From an uncultured Bacteroidota bacterium (GTDB taxonomy: Bacteria > Bacteroidota > Bacteroidia > Flavobacteriales > Flavobacteriaceae): a stretch of DNA of 35,431 nucleotides. This document shows, in pieces, positions 16,560-25,419 of the stretch. The first letter of the stretch is position 1. Every line of letters begins with the position of its first letter. The stretch is from NCBI GenBank assembly GCA_903842575.1, contig CAIMMM010000148.1, positions 1-35,431 on the forward strand, written 5' to 3'. Both the position numbers and the translations under genes were made by a program. The notes beneath the pieces are model-generated. The model saw nothing but the letters and a program-made list of their open reading frames with translations. It had not been told where the DNA came from and made no database searches.

Positions 16560-18662
16560 ATGAAAACAACAAACTCTCTCCTCTTTACTACCTTAGTTTT
16601 TTTTGTGGTAATTTTTAAAAGCAACGGTCAAGTAGATAATACTTTTACTGGAGTTGGTGCTGGTACAAATAATGTTGGAAATTATAATTCTGGATTTGGA
16701 ACAAATGCTCTAAATCAAAATACAAGTCACAGTAATAGCGCTTTTGGAAATGAAACCTTAACAGTGTCTTCTGGTGGTTTTAATTCTGCTTTTGGTAATC
16801 GGGCATTGTATTTAAATGACTCAGGAAGTTATAATTGTGCTATTGGAACTCGAGCATTGTCAGGTAATAATTCTGGTTGGCGAAATATTGCAATTGGACA
16901 TAGAGCATTAGAAGCAAACATAATTGGTAACAACAATACAGGAATTGGATATGCTTCCTTATTGTATAATGTTGGGAATAATAATGTTGCATTAGGTTTT
17001 TGGACTCCAAGAAATTTATTATCAGGTGATAATAATATTTTTATAGGAGTAGAAACAGCTTCCGGATTACTTCATGGGAGCAACAACGTTTTTTTAGGGA
17101 AAGTAATTGTTTCAAAAGAACTTTCTACCCCCGGTTTAGCAGGGAATGACACTAATGGAACCATTATTTTTGCAGATGGTGCCGGAAAACAAAGAATTTT
17201 TATTAACAGCAATGGGAACACCGGGATTGGATTAGGGAATAATGTAATTCCAGTTAATAAATTGGATGTAAAAGGAGGTGTTGTTATAGGAGTAAATTAT
17301 ACGCCAAATGGCGCTAATTACGTTTCAGGAAATTCAACATCCGCAGCAATAGCCCCTACGAATGGATTGTTAGTTGAAGGGAAGGTTGGAATTGGAAATA
17401 AATCGCCTAATAACAAAGTTGAAATCACACAAGGAACAAATGGAAATTCGGGTCTTCGTTTTACAAATTTGACAAGCAATTATACCCCAACTACGACGCA
17501 ATCAACTACTAATTTTTTAAGTGTTAATGCAACTGGAGATGTTATTTTACAAAAATTACCTGCCAATGTTAATTCGAATTCATTATTGTCAAACGCGAAT
17601 TTAATGACTAGTAATGTAAATAATATTGCTACATCTGCAAATATTGTTAATTCTATTTCAAATACAATTAATGCTTCCCATCAATTATTGACTACTGTAA
17701 ATGGAGTTGTAAGTACTCCAGTAAATTTACCTTTCCCTACGCTTTTACAAGATGGGAATATGATAATACTTTCCAATGGCGGGGGATCATTTACTCTTCC
17801 AACATTTACGGATACAGATGCACAATCATTGGCTTTAGCAGGTAATACACTGTCAATTTCTAACGGGAATAGTGTAACATTGCCGCTGCAAATACCTCAA
17901 ACGCTTACCCAAACTGGAAATTCAGTAACCCTTTCCAATGGTGGTGGATCATTTACTCTTCCAACATTTACGGATACAGATACGGACGCTCAATCATTAA
18001 CATTAACGGGTAATAATTTATCCATATCAAATGGAAATACAGTAGTGCTACCAACCTACACAGATGTTCCACAAACACTTAATCAAACAGGAAATACAGT
18101 AACGCTTTCTAATGGCGGCGGCTCGTTTACATTTCCAACACTTACGGATACTAGTATTTATGCAAATAATGGAAGCATAAATCAGTCAACAACTATAAAT
18201 AGTAATAGAATTGTTGATTTGAATAACACCAATATTTGGTTTAATACTTCATCAAGTACAACAAATGGTAAAATCTATCTTGGCGCAACATCTATTTATC
18301 CAAATACAACAGGAAACTATAAACTATTTGTTGAAGGTGGGATTTTAACCGAAAAAGTAAAAGTGGCACTTAGAAGCACCTCCAATTGGGCAGATTATGT
18401 TTTTGCTAGCGATTATAAATTGATGCCTTTAAAGGAAGTTGAAAAATTTGTCTCAACTAATAAACATTTACCAGGAATTGATTCGGCAAGCGAACTGTCA
18501 AAAAACGGATTGGATTTAGCTGAAATGCAATCCAAACAAATGGAAAAAATTGAAGAGTTAACTCTTTATATTATTGATCAAAACAAAACCATTGAGAAAA
18601 ATCAAATGGAAATGGAAACATTAAAACTTCAAGTAAAAGCATTAATTGAAAAATCTAAATAA
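16560..18662 (+). CDS. Secreted repeat protein with YadA-like head repeats and tail-fibre-type C-terminus
   Basis: A 700-residue exported protein with a signal peptide (residues 1-24, ending FKSNGQ). Residues about 45-180 carry repeated units of the type NSAFGNRAL, CAIGTRAL, IAIGHRAL, TGIGYASL and NVALGFW, resembling trimeric adhesin head repeats. Three related units, each with LSNGGGSFT(L/F)PT, begin near residues 404, 458 and 516 and are nearly identical at DNA level. The end (YKLMPLKEVEKFVSTNKHLP, then a coiled coil from about 650) matches the C-terminal region of many Bacteroidota tail-fibre-domain proteins. No T9SS tail is seen. A trimeric surface fibre is likely; the ligand is unknown. 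Confidence 0.78.
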   Translation: MKTTNSLLFTTLVFFVVIFKSNGQVDNTFTGVGAGTNNVGNYNSGFGTNALNQNTSHSNSAFGNETLTVSSGGFNSAFGNRALYLNDSGSYNCAIGTRALSGNNSGWRNIAIGHRALEANIIGNNNTGIGYASLLYNVGNNNVALGFWTPRNLLSGDNNIFIGVETASGLLHGSNNVFLGKVIVSKELSTPGLAGNDTNGTIIFADGAGKQRIFINSNGNTGIGLGNNVIPVNKLDVKGGVVIGVNYTPNGANYVSGNSTSAAIAPTNGLLVEGKVGIGNKSPNNKVEITQGTNGNSGLRFTNLTSNYTPTTTQSTTNFLSVNATGDVILQKLPANVNSNSLLSNANLMTSNVNNIATSANIVNSISNTINASHQLLTTVNGVVSTPVNLPFPTLLQDGNMIILSNGGGSFTLPTFTDTDAQSLALAGNTLSISNGNSVTLPLQIPQTLTQTGNSVTLSNGGGSFTLPTFTDTDTDAQSLTLTGNNLSISNGNTVVLPTYTDVPQTLNQTGNTVTLSNGGGSFTFPTLTDTSIYANNGSINQSTTINSNRIVDLNNTNIWFNTSSSTTNGKIYLGATSIYPNTTGNYKLFVEGGILTEKVKVALRSTSNWADYVFASDYKLMPLKEVEKFVSTNKHLPGIDSASELSKNGLDLAEMQSKQMEKIEELTLYIIDQNKTIEKNQMEMETLKLQVKALIEKSK

Positions 18663-18664
18663 TT

Positions 18665-20632
18665 ATGTTTAAGTTATATAAAATAGTTTTTATTTGGTGC
18701 ATGTTATTGAATTCTGCTACTATTTTTGGGCAACTAAATGAGTATTTGGATGCCGAAAACAAAAGAATTGTACTTTCCCAAAAAACAGAAGTTGAAATTG
18801 AAAAATTTGTAAATGATAATTTTAATAATTATAAATTATCACATGAAATTAATGATGAAATAATTCAACATCTAAGACAGGATGAAGAATTCACCAATGA
18901 GGAACTTAAAAAGGCTATAAAAAAAGAAAAAATTTATGAGTTAAGAAAATTATTTTTTCTTAACAACCCTATTGAAAAAAACAAATATTTAGCAAATCCA
19001 TTACCAACTACTTTATCGCAACAGTGTGTAAATGGTGATTTTGAAAACAACACGGCAGGATATACTTTTTGGTCAGATGCACATCCACAACCTTCTTCGG
19101 GTAGTGCCTTCTTTTTGTCTTGCGCCACCCCAACGAGTCTTAACGCTACAAATGTAGTCACTCCAACGACCAATAATTTTAATTCTACAATTACATTGAT
19201 AGACAATACAAGTCCAGGATTTCAACAATTTGATCCCGTTCTTGCCGGTTTAGGTGTAAATATTCCAACGTTATTTGCAAGTGGTGGAAATAAATGCATT
19301 AAATTAAATAATGAAGCTGGTATGGGCTCTTCTGATCAGACCACAGTTTCTCGTTATTTTCCTAATATTAATGATTCAACAATAGATTTTAACTTTTCAT
19401 TAGTCATGGACAATAAGCCAGCCCATGGACAAGATATTCAGCCTTTCTTTAGAGTTAGAGTATTGGATCAATTTAATAATGTTGTAGATGAAATTTGTAT
19501 TATTGCAAACCCAGATAATTGCTTGTTTTCCGCTATAATCGTCAGTAATAATAGAAGAGTACTTTATACAGATTGGATTTGTGCTAGATTGAATGTAGGC
19601 GAAATTTTAAATCAACCTGGTACAATTGAGTTTACTGTTAGTGACTGTCAACCTTCAGCACACTTTGGAACCGTATATATTGATAATATTTGTAGCGCTA
19701 CTTGTGTATCACCTGAATTAGGTTCGCTAAATATGAATCCAACAAATATTAATTGCCCGGATATCATTAATAATGTACCCATTCAAGTTTGTGGAACCTA
19801 TCAATCACCAATAAATGCTACATTAAACACGATTACATTAGATATTCTTCAAAATAATGTTGTGATAGGCACAATCAATGCACCAACACAACTCACAGCA
19901 AATACGTTCTGTTTTTCAGTATTGCCTAGCATTTTTGGAGCAACACCAACAGGAGATTTCGAATTTGATATTCATGCTTCTTTTAATGTGAATTGTTCTG
20001 CAGGTACCTTCATTTATGACATTTACGATCATTCGGCAAACGTTGGACCCGATGTGACTTTTATAAATTGTTGCATTCCAACATTAACATTAACATCCCC
20101 TAATGACAATCATAATAATTTGGCTCCTATCATAATTTCTAAAAGAGAAAGGTCAGATTGGATAAAAGCATCCAATATTATTTCCGTTGGCGATAATGCC
20201 CTGTCTAATGGAGTGGTATATCATGCTGGAAATTTTGTAGAATTAAATCCAGGTTTTGAAGCTGTTTTTGGCTCCCAATTTGCCGCCTATCCAGAAAGTT
20301 GTACTGCAAATTATGTTTATAGAAATTCGGTTGAAATAAGTAACCCAATTGCAAATGATCAAACAACGAGTATTAATTTGATAAAAATTGCATCAATGGG
20401 ATTTTCAATTATTCCTAATCCATCAAGTAGTATTATTGATGTAATAATGAAAGATTCTAATTTCAATAAGGTTAGTATTACTACTATTGATGGTAAAATA
20501 GTAGATACGAAAAGTGTTGAAAACACTGATAAAACTCAGATAGATGTTAGTCGTTATGCAAATGGTATTTATATAATAAATGTAACATCAGAGGATGGGC
20601 AATTGTTTACTAAAAAATTAATTAAAAATTAA
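18665..20632 (+). CDS. T9SS-secreted surface protein with 3-coathanger-like and type A sorting domains
   Basis: A 655-residue protein with a signal peptide ending ATIFGQ (about residue 22). A charged helical N-terminal segment is followed by beta-rich modules of unknown ligand, beginning near VNGDFENNTAGYTFWSDAHP. A region around residues 485-545 (SVGDNALSNGVVYHAGNFVE, ending NPGFEAVFGSQFAA) resembles the 3-coathanger stack domain. The last ~75 residues are a type A T9SS sorting domain (GFSIIPNPSS, then DVSRYANGIYIINV and LFTKKLIKN). It lies 2 bases after the previous gene, so the two form an operon and may work together at the cell surface. Confidence 0.82.
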   Translation: MFKLYKIVFIWCMLLNSATIFGQLNEYLDAENKRIVLSQKTEVEIEKFVNDNFNNYKLSHEINDEIIQHLRQDEEFTNEELKKAIKKEKIYELRKLFFLNNPIEKNKYLANPLPTTLSQQCVNGDFENNTAGYTFWSDAHPQPSSGSAFFLSCATPTSLNATNVVTPTTNNFNSTITLIDNTSPGFQQFDPVLAGLGVNIPTLFASGGNKCIKLNNEAGMGSSDQTTVSRYFPNINDSTIDFNFSLVMDNKPAHGQDIQPFFRVRVLDQFNNVVDEICIIANPDNCLFSAIIVSNNRRVLYTDWICARLNVGEILNQPGTIEFTVSDCQPSAHFGTVYIDNICSATCVSPELGSLNMNPTNINCPDIINNVPIQVCGTYQSPINATLNTITLDILQNNVVIGTINAPTQLTANTFCFSVLPSIFGATPTGDFEFDIHASFNVNCSAGTFIYDIYDHSANVGPDVTFINCCIPTLTLTSPNDNHNNLAPIIISKRERSDWIKASNIISVGDNALSNGVVYHAGNFVELNPGFEAVFGSQFAAYPESCTANYVYRNSVEISNPIANDQTTSINLIKIASMGFSIIPNPSSSIIDVIMKDSNFNKVSITTIDGKIVDTKSVENTDKTQIDVSRYANGIYIINVTSEDGQLFTKKLIKN

Positions 20633-20659
20633 AAATAGCAACTTGTAATAAATTAAAGA

Positions 20660-20687
20660 AAGCTCCGCTAATTAGCGGAGCTTTTTT
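20660..20687 (+). terminator. Terminator after the surface-protein operon
   Basis: A 24-base perfect palindrome, AAGCTCCGCTAA (20660-20671) and TTAGCGGAGCTT (20672-20683), is followed by T residues. It overlaps by one base the next -7 element, so termination and the next promoter are packed together. Confidence 0.9.
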
Positions 20688-20701
20688 ATATTTGCCAAAT
20701 G
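20687..20701 (+). promoter_or_regulatory. -7 element directly before an ATG, upstream of the amidinotransferase gene
   Basis: TATATTTG (20687-20694) is followed by CCAA and an ATG at 20699. That ATG opens an 8-codon frame (MSVFESTQ, stop at 20725), not the enzyme frame. The enzyme starts at ATG 20743. A TTG start at 20692 would lie inside the promoter element and is rejected. Confidence 0.5.
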
Positions 20702-20742
20702 AGCGTTTTCGAATCAACGCAATAAATATCAAAACATGTTGT

Positions 20743-21657
20743 ATGCTGCCAATAAATGTAAAAGATGAAACATCAAGATTAAGAGTTGTTATTCTTGGAT
20801 CTGCCATAAATAATGGACCAACACCTACAGTTGATGAAGCCTACGACCCAAAATCTTTAGAACACATTCTCGCCGGAACCTATCCTGTAGAAGCGGAAAT
20901 GATTAGCGAAATGGAAGCTTTTAATAAAGTGTTCCAAAAATATGAGGTAAAAGTATTTCGCCCTCAAATGATTGAAAACTACAATCAAATATTCTCCCGT
21001 GATATTGGTTTTGTCATTGATGATACCTTTATAAAATCTAATATTCTTCCCGATAGAGAGAGAGAACTAGAGGCGATTCAATATATTATTGACCAAATTG
21101 ACCCAAAGAAAGTGGTGCGTCCACCAGAAGAAGTGCATATAGAAGGAGGGGATGTTATGCTTTGGAATGACTATATTTTCATTGGCACTTACAAAGGTTC
21201 CGACTATAAAGATTATATCACAGCGCGAACCAATATGCAAGGCGTCCAGTATTTAAAAGAACTTTTTCCAAATAAAATTGTCAAAGAATTCGATTTGGTA
21301 AAATCCAAAATCGAAGCACGAGATAATGCATTGCATTTGGATTGTTGCTTTCAACCTGTTGGAACCAACAAAGGGATTATTTATAAAAGTGGTTTTCGAG
21401 AAGAAGCTGATTATATGTTTTTGGTGAAACTTTTTGGCAAGGGAAATTTGTTTCATATTACTCGCGATGAAATGTATGATATGAATTCCAACATATTTTC
21501 CATAGCTCCAGATGTAGTGGTTTCCGAAAAAAACTTCACGAGATTAAACAATTGGCTTCGCGAGCAAGGATTCACAGTAGAAGAAATACCATACGCCGAA
21601 ATTGCAAAACAAGAAGGGCTTTTAAGATGTTCGACTTTACCTTTAATTAGAGATTAA
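20743..21657 (+). CDS. Amidinotransferase-family (guanidine-modifying superfamily) enzyme
   Basis: A 304-residue protein counted from ATG 20743 (MLPINVKDETSRLRVVILGS). It has the pentein-fold signatures: FSRDIGFVIDD, an acidic His-x-Glu-Gly-Gly-Asp motif (HIEGGD, 132-137), His198 in ALHLDCCFQPVG, and a C-terminal catalytic Cys296 in LLRCSTLPLIR. Members include glycine amidinotransferase, arginine deiminase and dimethylarginine hydrolase, so it acts on a guanidino or ureido compound. The exact substrate cannot be told. A second member of the superfamily follows 79 bases downstream. Confidence 0.85.
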   Translation: MLPINVKDETSRLRVVILGSAINNGPTPTVDEAYDPKSLEHILAGTYPVEAEMISEMEAFNKVFQKYEVKVFRPQMIENYNQIFSRDIGFVIDDTFIKSNILPDRERELEAIQYIIDQIDPKKVVRPPEEVHIEGGDVMLWNDYIFIGTYKGSDYKDYITARTNMQGVQYLKELFPNKIVKEFDLVKSKIEARDNALHLDCCFQPVGTNKGIIYKSGFREEADYMFLVKLFGKGNLFHITRDEMYDMNSNIFSIAPDVVVSEKNFTRLNNWLREQGFTVEEIPYAEIAKQEGLLRCSTLPLIRD

Positions 21658-21661
21658 TAAA

Positions 21662-21730
21662 GTTGTCGGTTGATAGTTGTTGGTTGTCGGATTTGAAACT
21701 ATCAACTATCAACTAACAACAAACAACTAA
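21662..21730. repeat. GTTGG-type low-complexity repeat with inverted arms
   Basis: The gap between the two guanidine enzymes contains GTTGATAGTT (21669-21678) and its inverse AACTATCAAC (21697-21706), flanked by GTTG/CAAC-rich sequence. The word GTTGTCGGTT recurs in the gap after rfbB (near 34884). It looks like a dispersed intergenic element, and could form a hairpin in the mRNA. Confidence 0.6.
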
Positions 21731-21736
21731 AATAAT

Positions 21737-22675
21737 ATGAAACAAACTACCAATTCCATTCTTATGATTCGCCCGGTGGCATTCCGAATGAACGAACAAA
21801 CAGCCGTAAATAATTACTATCAAAAAATTCTTGACGGACTATCTCCAAAAACTGTAAATGCCAAAGCACAAGCCGAATTTGATGCTTTTGTTGCCAAATT
21901 AAGGGCTGTTGGTGTTGATGTTACTGTAGTTGAAGACACACTAGATCCAGATACTCCAGACAGTATTTTTCCAAACAATTGGATTTCATTTCACGGAAAT
22001 GGTGATGTGGCTTTGTATCCAATGTTTGCCAAAAATCGTCGGGTAGAACGAAGAGAAGACATTTTGGATGTTTTAGAAGACAAAGGTTTTATCATAAACG
22101 AAATTATGGATTACACTTCAGCAGAAGAAGATGGTTACTTTCTTGAAGGTACTGGAAGTTTACTTTTAGATAGAGAAAATGATAAAGCCTATTGTGCACT
22201 TTCCCCAAGAGCTGACGAAGAATTGATGATTGAATTTTGTGAAGATTTTGAATATACACCCGTTATTTTTGAAGCATTTCAAACCGTAAATGGCGAACGA
22301 AAATTGATTTATCATACCAATGTAATGATGGCTTTAGGAGCAACCTACGCCGTGATTTGTGCGGATTGTATTGATGATAAAAAAGAACGCAAAATGGTTT
22401 TGGATAGCCTAAGAGGCGATGAAAAAGAAATTGTTTTAATCACGGAAGATCAAGTCAATAATTTTGCGGGAAACATGCTTGAAGTTAAAGGAGCGAACGA
22501 CAGACGCTACTTGGTGATGAGTGATTCTGCCTTTAAATCATTAACCAAAAAGCAAATTGCACAGTTAGAAGAACATGTGACCATTCTGCATTCAAGTCTT
22601 GACACCATTGAAGCTTGTGGTGGAGGAAGCGCTAGATGTATGATGGCTGAAATCTTTTTACCAAAGAGCAATTAA
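21737..22675 (+). CDS. ctlX: Citrulline utilization hydrolase, CtlX-type
   Basis: A 312-residue member of the guanidine-modifying superfamily. Motifs are NSILMIRPVAFRMNEQTAVN, PDSIFPNNWISFH, EGTGSLLLDRENDKAYCALS, catalytic His193 in IYHTNVMMALG, and catalytic Cys301 in GGGSARCMMAEIF. These match the CtlX family, thought to hydrolyse citrulline. It is preceded by a related enzyme, suggesting a shared arginine or citrulline pathway. Its stop overlaps the convergent marC stop by 4 bases. Confidence 0.87.
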   Translation: MKQTTNSILMIRPVAFRMNEQTAVNNYYQKILDGLSPKTVNAKAQAEFDAFVAKLRAVGVDVTVVEDTLDPDTPDSIFPNNWISFHGNGDVALYPMFAKNRRVERREDILDVLEDKGFIINEIMDYTSAEEDGYFLEGTGSLLLDRENDKAYCALSPRADEELMIEFCEDFEYTPVIFEAFQTVNGERKLIYHTNVMMALGATYAVICADCIDDKKERKMVLDSLRGDEKEIVLITEDQVNNFAGNMLEVKGANDRRYLVMSDSAFKSLTKKQIAQLEEHVTILHSSLDTIEACGGGSARCMMAEIFLPKSN

Positions 22676-23295
22676 ATTCCTCTAACAATACTTAATATCG
22701 AACTGATTATATATTGAATGCCAATAGCAATAGTCAGAAATCCAATAATTCTTGAAATGGCTACAATGCCCGATGTTCCTAGAATTCGAGCCAAATAATG
22801 AGCGCTTCTAAGAATCACATAAATTAAAAATGCCACAGCTAAAATGGCGAAAGAGGAAAAAACAATATCAGTAGTAGTATTGTGTTCTTGATAATAAGCA
22901 ATCAAAAGGGATATGGAACCTGGACCAGCAAGCATAGGCATGGCTAAAGGGGTAAGCGCAATATCATTTCGACTCTGAATTTCTTCTTCTACTTTTTTAT
23001 TGATTCCTTTATTTTTATTAAATCTACCGTTTAATAAAGAAAATCCAGAGCTAGCAATAATAATTCCACCTGCAATTCGAAGGGCGGGTATCGTTATGCC
23101 AAAGAATTTTAAAACATATTGACCTATAAAAAAAGAAATAATCAATATTATAAAGACATTTATAGCGGTCCAAAGAGACACTCTTGATCGTTCTTCTTTG
23201 GTGTAATCTTGTGTTAATCCAACAAATATTGGCACTGTCCCTATTGGATTTAATACCGAAAATAAGGCCGCTAATAAAAAGATAAATACTTCCAT
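22672..23295 (-). CDS. MarC-family integral membrane protein
   Basis: A 207-residue protein with six predicted membrane helices. Family signatures include LFSVLNPIGTVPIFVGLT at the N-terminus, FGITIPALRIAGGIIIASSG, and ALTPLAMPMLAGPGSISLLI in the middle. MarC proteins (UPF0056) have no firmly established transport function, and the old link with multiple antibiotic resistance was not supported. It is convergent with ctlX and divergent from the CoA-binding gene. Confidence 0.9.
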   Translation of the reverse strand: MEVFIFLLAALFSVLNPIGTVPIFVGLTQDYTKEERSRVSLWTAINVFIILIISFFIGQYVLKFFGITIPALRIAGGIIIASSGFSLLNGRFNKNKGINKKVEEEIQSRNDIALTPLAMPMLAGPGSISLLIAYYQEHNTTTDIVFSSFAILAVAFLIYVILRSAHYLARILGTSGIVAISRIIGFLTIAIGIQYIISSILSIVRGI

Positions 23296-23389
23296 AGTTT
23301 TTTTGCGAAATTAGTAGAAATGATTCGAACAAAGTTAAAATTAAAATCAACGTATTGTTAAATACACCAAGAAAAACAATCAAATAGTT

Positions 23390-23404
23390 TACTTTTGTCA
23401 AATG
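23390..23404 (+). promoter_or_regulatory. -7 element fused to the start codon (probable leaderless mRNA)
   Basis: TACTTTTG (23390-23397) is followed by TCAA and the ATG at 23402. With the start site 4-7 bases after the element, the transcript would begin at or next to the ATG. No TTG is seen at the -33 distance. Confidence 0.5.
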
Positions 23405-23767
23405 AAAAATAAGAAAACATTAGTGCTTGGCGCTTCTCTAAAACCAGAAAGATACGCTTTCAAAGCCATTACAATGCTTGTAGAAAAAGGACATTCGGTA
23501 ATTGCGATTGGCCCAAATAAAGGAGAAGTAGCAGGGATTAACATCCGAACCAAAAACATTCCATTAGCCAATATAAATACGGTGACCTTGTACATAAACC
23601 CAGCTCGCCAGAAAGACTATTACAATTATATTATTGAGACAAAACCAAAACGAGTAATCTTTAATCCAGGAACCGAAAACCCTGAGTTATATCAATTGTT
23701 GGAGTTAAACAAAATCAAAGCAGAAGTAGCTTGTACCTTGGTTTTATTGTCAACGAATCAGTATTAG
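23402..23767 (+). CDS. CoA-binding Rossmann-fold protein
   Basis: A 121-residue single-domain protein of the CoA_binding / YccU type. The N-terminal KTLVLGASLKPERYAFKAI is the nucleotide-binding loop. IRTKNIPLANINTVTLYIN and PKRVIFNPGTENPEL are typical of the family. The function of these stand-alone domains is not established; CoA or NAD binding is expected. Its stop overlaps that of the convergent symporter gene by 4 bases. Confidence 0.87.
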   Translation: MKNKKTLVLGASLKPERYAFKAITMLVEKGHSVIAIGPNKGEVAGINIRTKNIPLANINTVTLYINPARQKDYYNYIIETKPKRVIFNPGTENPELYQLLELNKIKAEVACTLVLLSTNQY

Positions 23768-25260
23768 TATCTTGTGTTTTCTGTAGTTGGTTTGCTAATT
23801 ATCAATAATCCAAGGAAGGTAATCAATCCATTTACGATTATTAGTTCGTTATCAATTACATAATCTCCTAAAAAAAGACTTGAGTATTTGGTTATCAAGA
23901 AGCAAATGGCTGGCGACAAAATGCAAACTAATGGCACCAACTTATCGAGAACCGTTTTGGATTTCATAAATAAACCAAAAGCATATAAGCCCAAAAGGGG
24001 TCCATAGGTATAACTCGCGACTTTAAAAATCATCTTTACTACAGATGCGTCATTGATAGCATTAAACACAATAATCACCAAAAACATCAATAATGAAAAT
24101 CCAACATGCACTATATGGCGGGTTCTGACGATGTTGGGTTTATTCTGATTTTCGGTTTTATCCATGCCTAAAAAATCAACACAAAATGAAGTAGTTAAAG
24201 CAGTCAAAGCTGAATCAGTCGTGGCAAAAGTAGCTGCTGTCAATCCTAATAAAAAAACTACGGCGGGAAATATTCCTAATGATTTTAATGCAATTTCAGG
24301 GAATAAGAAATCGGTGCGAGCAACACCATCCACCATAGGAACTGCAATGCCGTTTTTTTGAGCAAACATGTAAAGTAACGCACCAACACTTAGGAAAAAT
24401 ATATTGATGATGACAAAAATTCCTGTAAACGTAAACATGTTTTTTTGCGCTTCACCAATGTTTTTGCAACTTAAGTTTTTTTGCATCAAATCTTGATCAA
24501 GCCCAACCATAGCAATAGTTACAAAGATTCCTCCAAGAATTTGTTTCCAAAAATAATTGCCTTTTAAATAATCGTCAAAGAATAAAATTTTAGAATAATT
24601 GCTTTCTTTCACCGCTTCAAATGCTTCAAATGTTGAAAAATTTAAACTTCGACAAATGAAAAATATTGTTAAAAAAACAGAAGATACAAGGAAGAATGTT
24701 TGAAGTGTGTCAGTGATGATAATGGTTTTCAACCCACCACGATAGGTGTAAGCAAAAATTAATCCAAGTGAGATTAAAACAGTTAATGCAAAAGGCACTT
24801 GAAAAGCATCAAACACATAACGTTGCAAAACAATCACTACTAAATACAAACGAAAAGCAGATCCAATAGTACGGCTAATTAAGAAAATTGTAGCAGCCGT
24901 TTTATAACTAACAACGCCTAATCGTTGTTCAATATAACCATAAATTGAGGTCAAATTCATTCGGTAATACAATGGAAGTAAAACTTTGGCAATGATTAAG
25001 AAACCTATAGCATTTCCTAATACAAATTGAAAATATTTGAACTGTAAATCGGGATTGCCAACTTCGCCAGGAACCGATATAAAAGTAACGCCAGATAGAG
25101 CTGTGCCAATCATTCCAAAGGCTACCAAATACCACTTTGAGTTTTTATTGGCTTTAAAAAAAGTATCATTATCCGAGTTTTTTTTGCTTACTATATTAGA
25201 AATAAGGATTAATAAACCAAAATATACAATGATTAAAATAAGAATAGTAGTTGGGGTCAT
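23764..25260 (-). CDS. Sodium:solute symporter (SSS family)
   Basis: A 498-residue membrane protein, counted from ATG at 25260 (MTPTTILILIIVYFGLLILI). A TTG start 24 bases upstream is possible but less likely. About 13 helices can be drawn. Family motifs are FFKANKNSKWYLVAFGMIGT, ALSGVTFISVPGEVG, YTYRGGLKTIIITDTLQTF and GLDQDLMQKNLSCKNIGEAQ. It is a Na+-coupled importer of the sodium:solute symporter group. The solute (amino acid, sugar, sialic acid or urea) cannot be told from context. Confidence 0.92.
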   Translation of the reverse strand: MTPTTILILIIVYFGLLILISNIVSKKNSDNDTFFKANKNSKWYLVAFGMIGTALSGVTFISVPGEVGNPDLQFKYFQFVLGNAIGFLIIAKVLLPLYYRMNLTSIYGYIEQRLGVVSYKTAATIFLISRTIGSAFRLYLVVIVLQRYVFDAFQVPFALTVLISLGLIFAYTYRGGLKTIIITDTLQTFFLVSSVFLTIFFICRSLNFSTFEAFEAVKESNYSKILFFDDYLKGNYFWKQILGGIFVTIAMVGLDQDLMQKNLSCKNIGEAQKNMFTFTGIFVIINIFFLSVGALLYMFAQKNGIAVPMVDGVARTDFLFPEIALKSLGIFPAVVFLLGLTAATFATTDSALTALTTSFCVDFLGMDKTENQNKPNIVRTRHIVHVGFSLLMFLVIIVFNAINDASVVKMIFKVASYTYGPLLGLYAFGLFMKSKTVLDKLVPLVCILSPAICFLITKYSSLFLGDYVIDNELIIVNGLITFLGLLIISKPTTENTRY

Positions 25261-25380
25261 CAGTTTAGTTTTACAGTGAGCCAAAATACTAAAAAAGTGA
25301 ATTTGTTTATTCGGTTATTTGGTTATTTGTGAAAAAAGAATGTTAATAACAATTCACTATCTAAAATTCTAACAATCTAA

Positions 25381-25419
25381 TCCCGAACCTTCGGGACATT
25401 TTGTTATTTTTGCCAAATG
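25381..25419 (+). promoter_or_regulatory. Inverted repeat and -7 element directly before recR
   Basis: TCCCGAA-CC-TTCGGGA (25381-25396) is a perfect short inverted repeat. TATTTTTG (25405-25412) matches the -7 consensus, then CCAA and the recR ATG at 25417, so a leaderless transcript is likely. No TTG lies at -33; the inverted repeat occupies that place. Confidence 0.5.

Noticed and set aside
23051..23401. Second minus-strand frame across the marC 5' end
   Set aside because: It is out of frame with the clear MarC protein and has no homology-like motifs.
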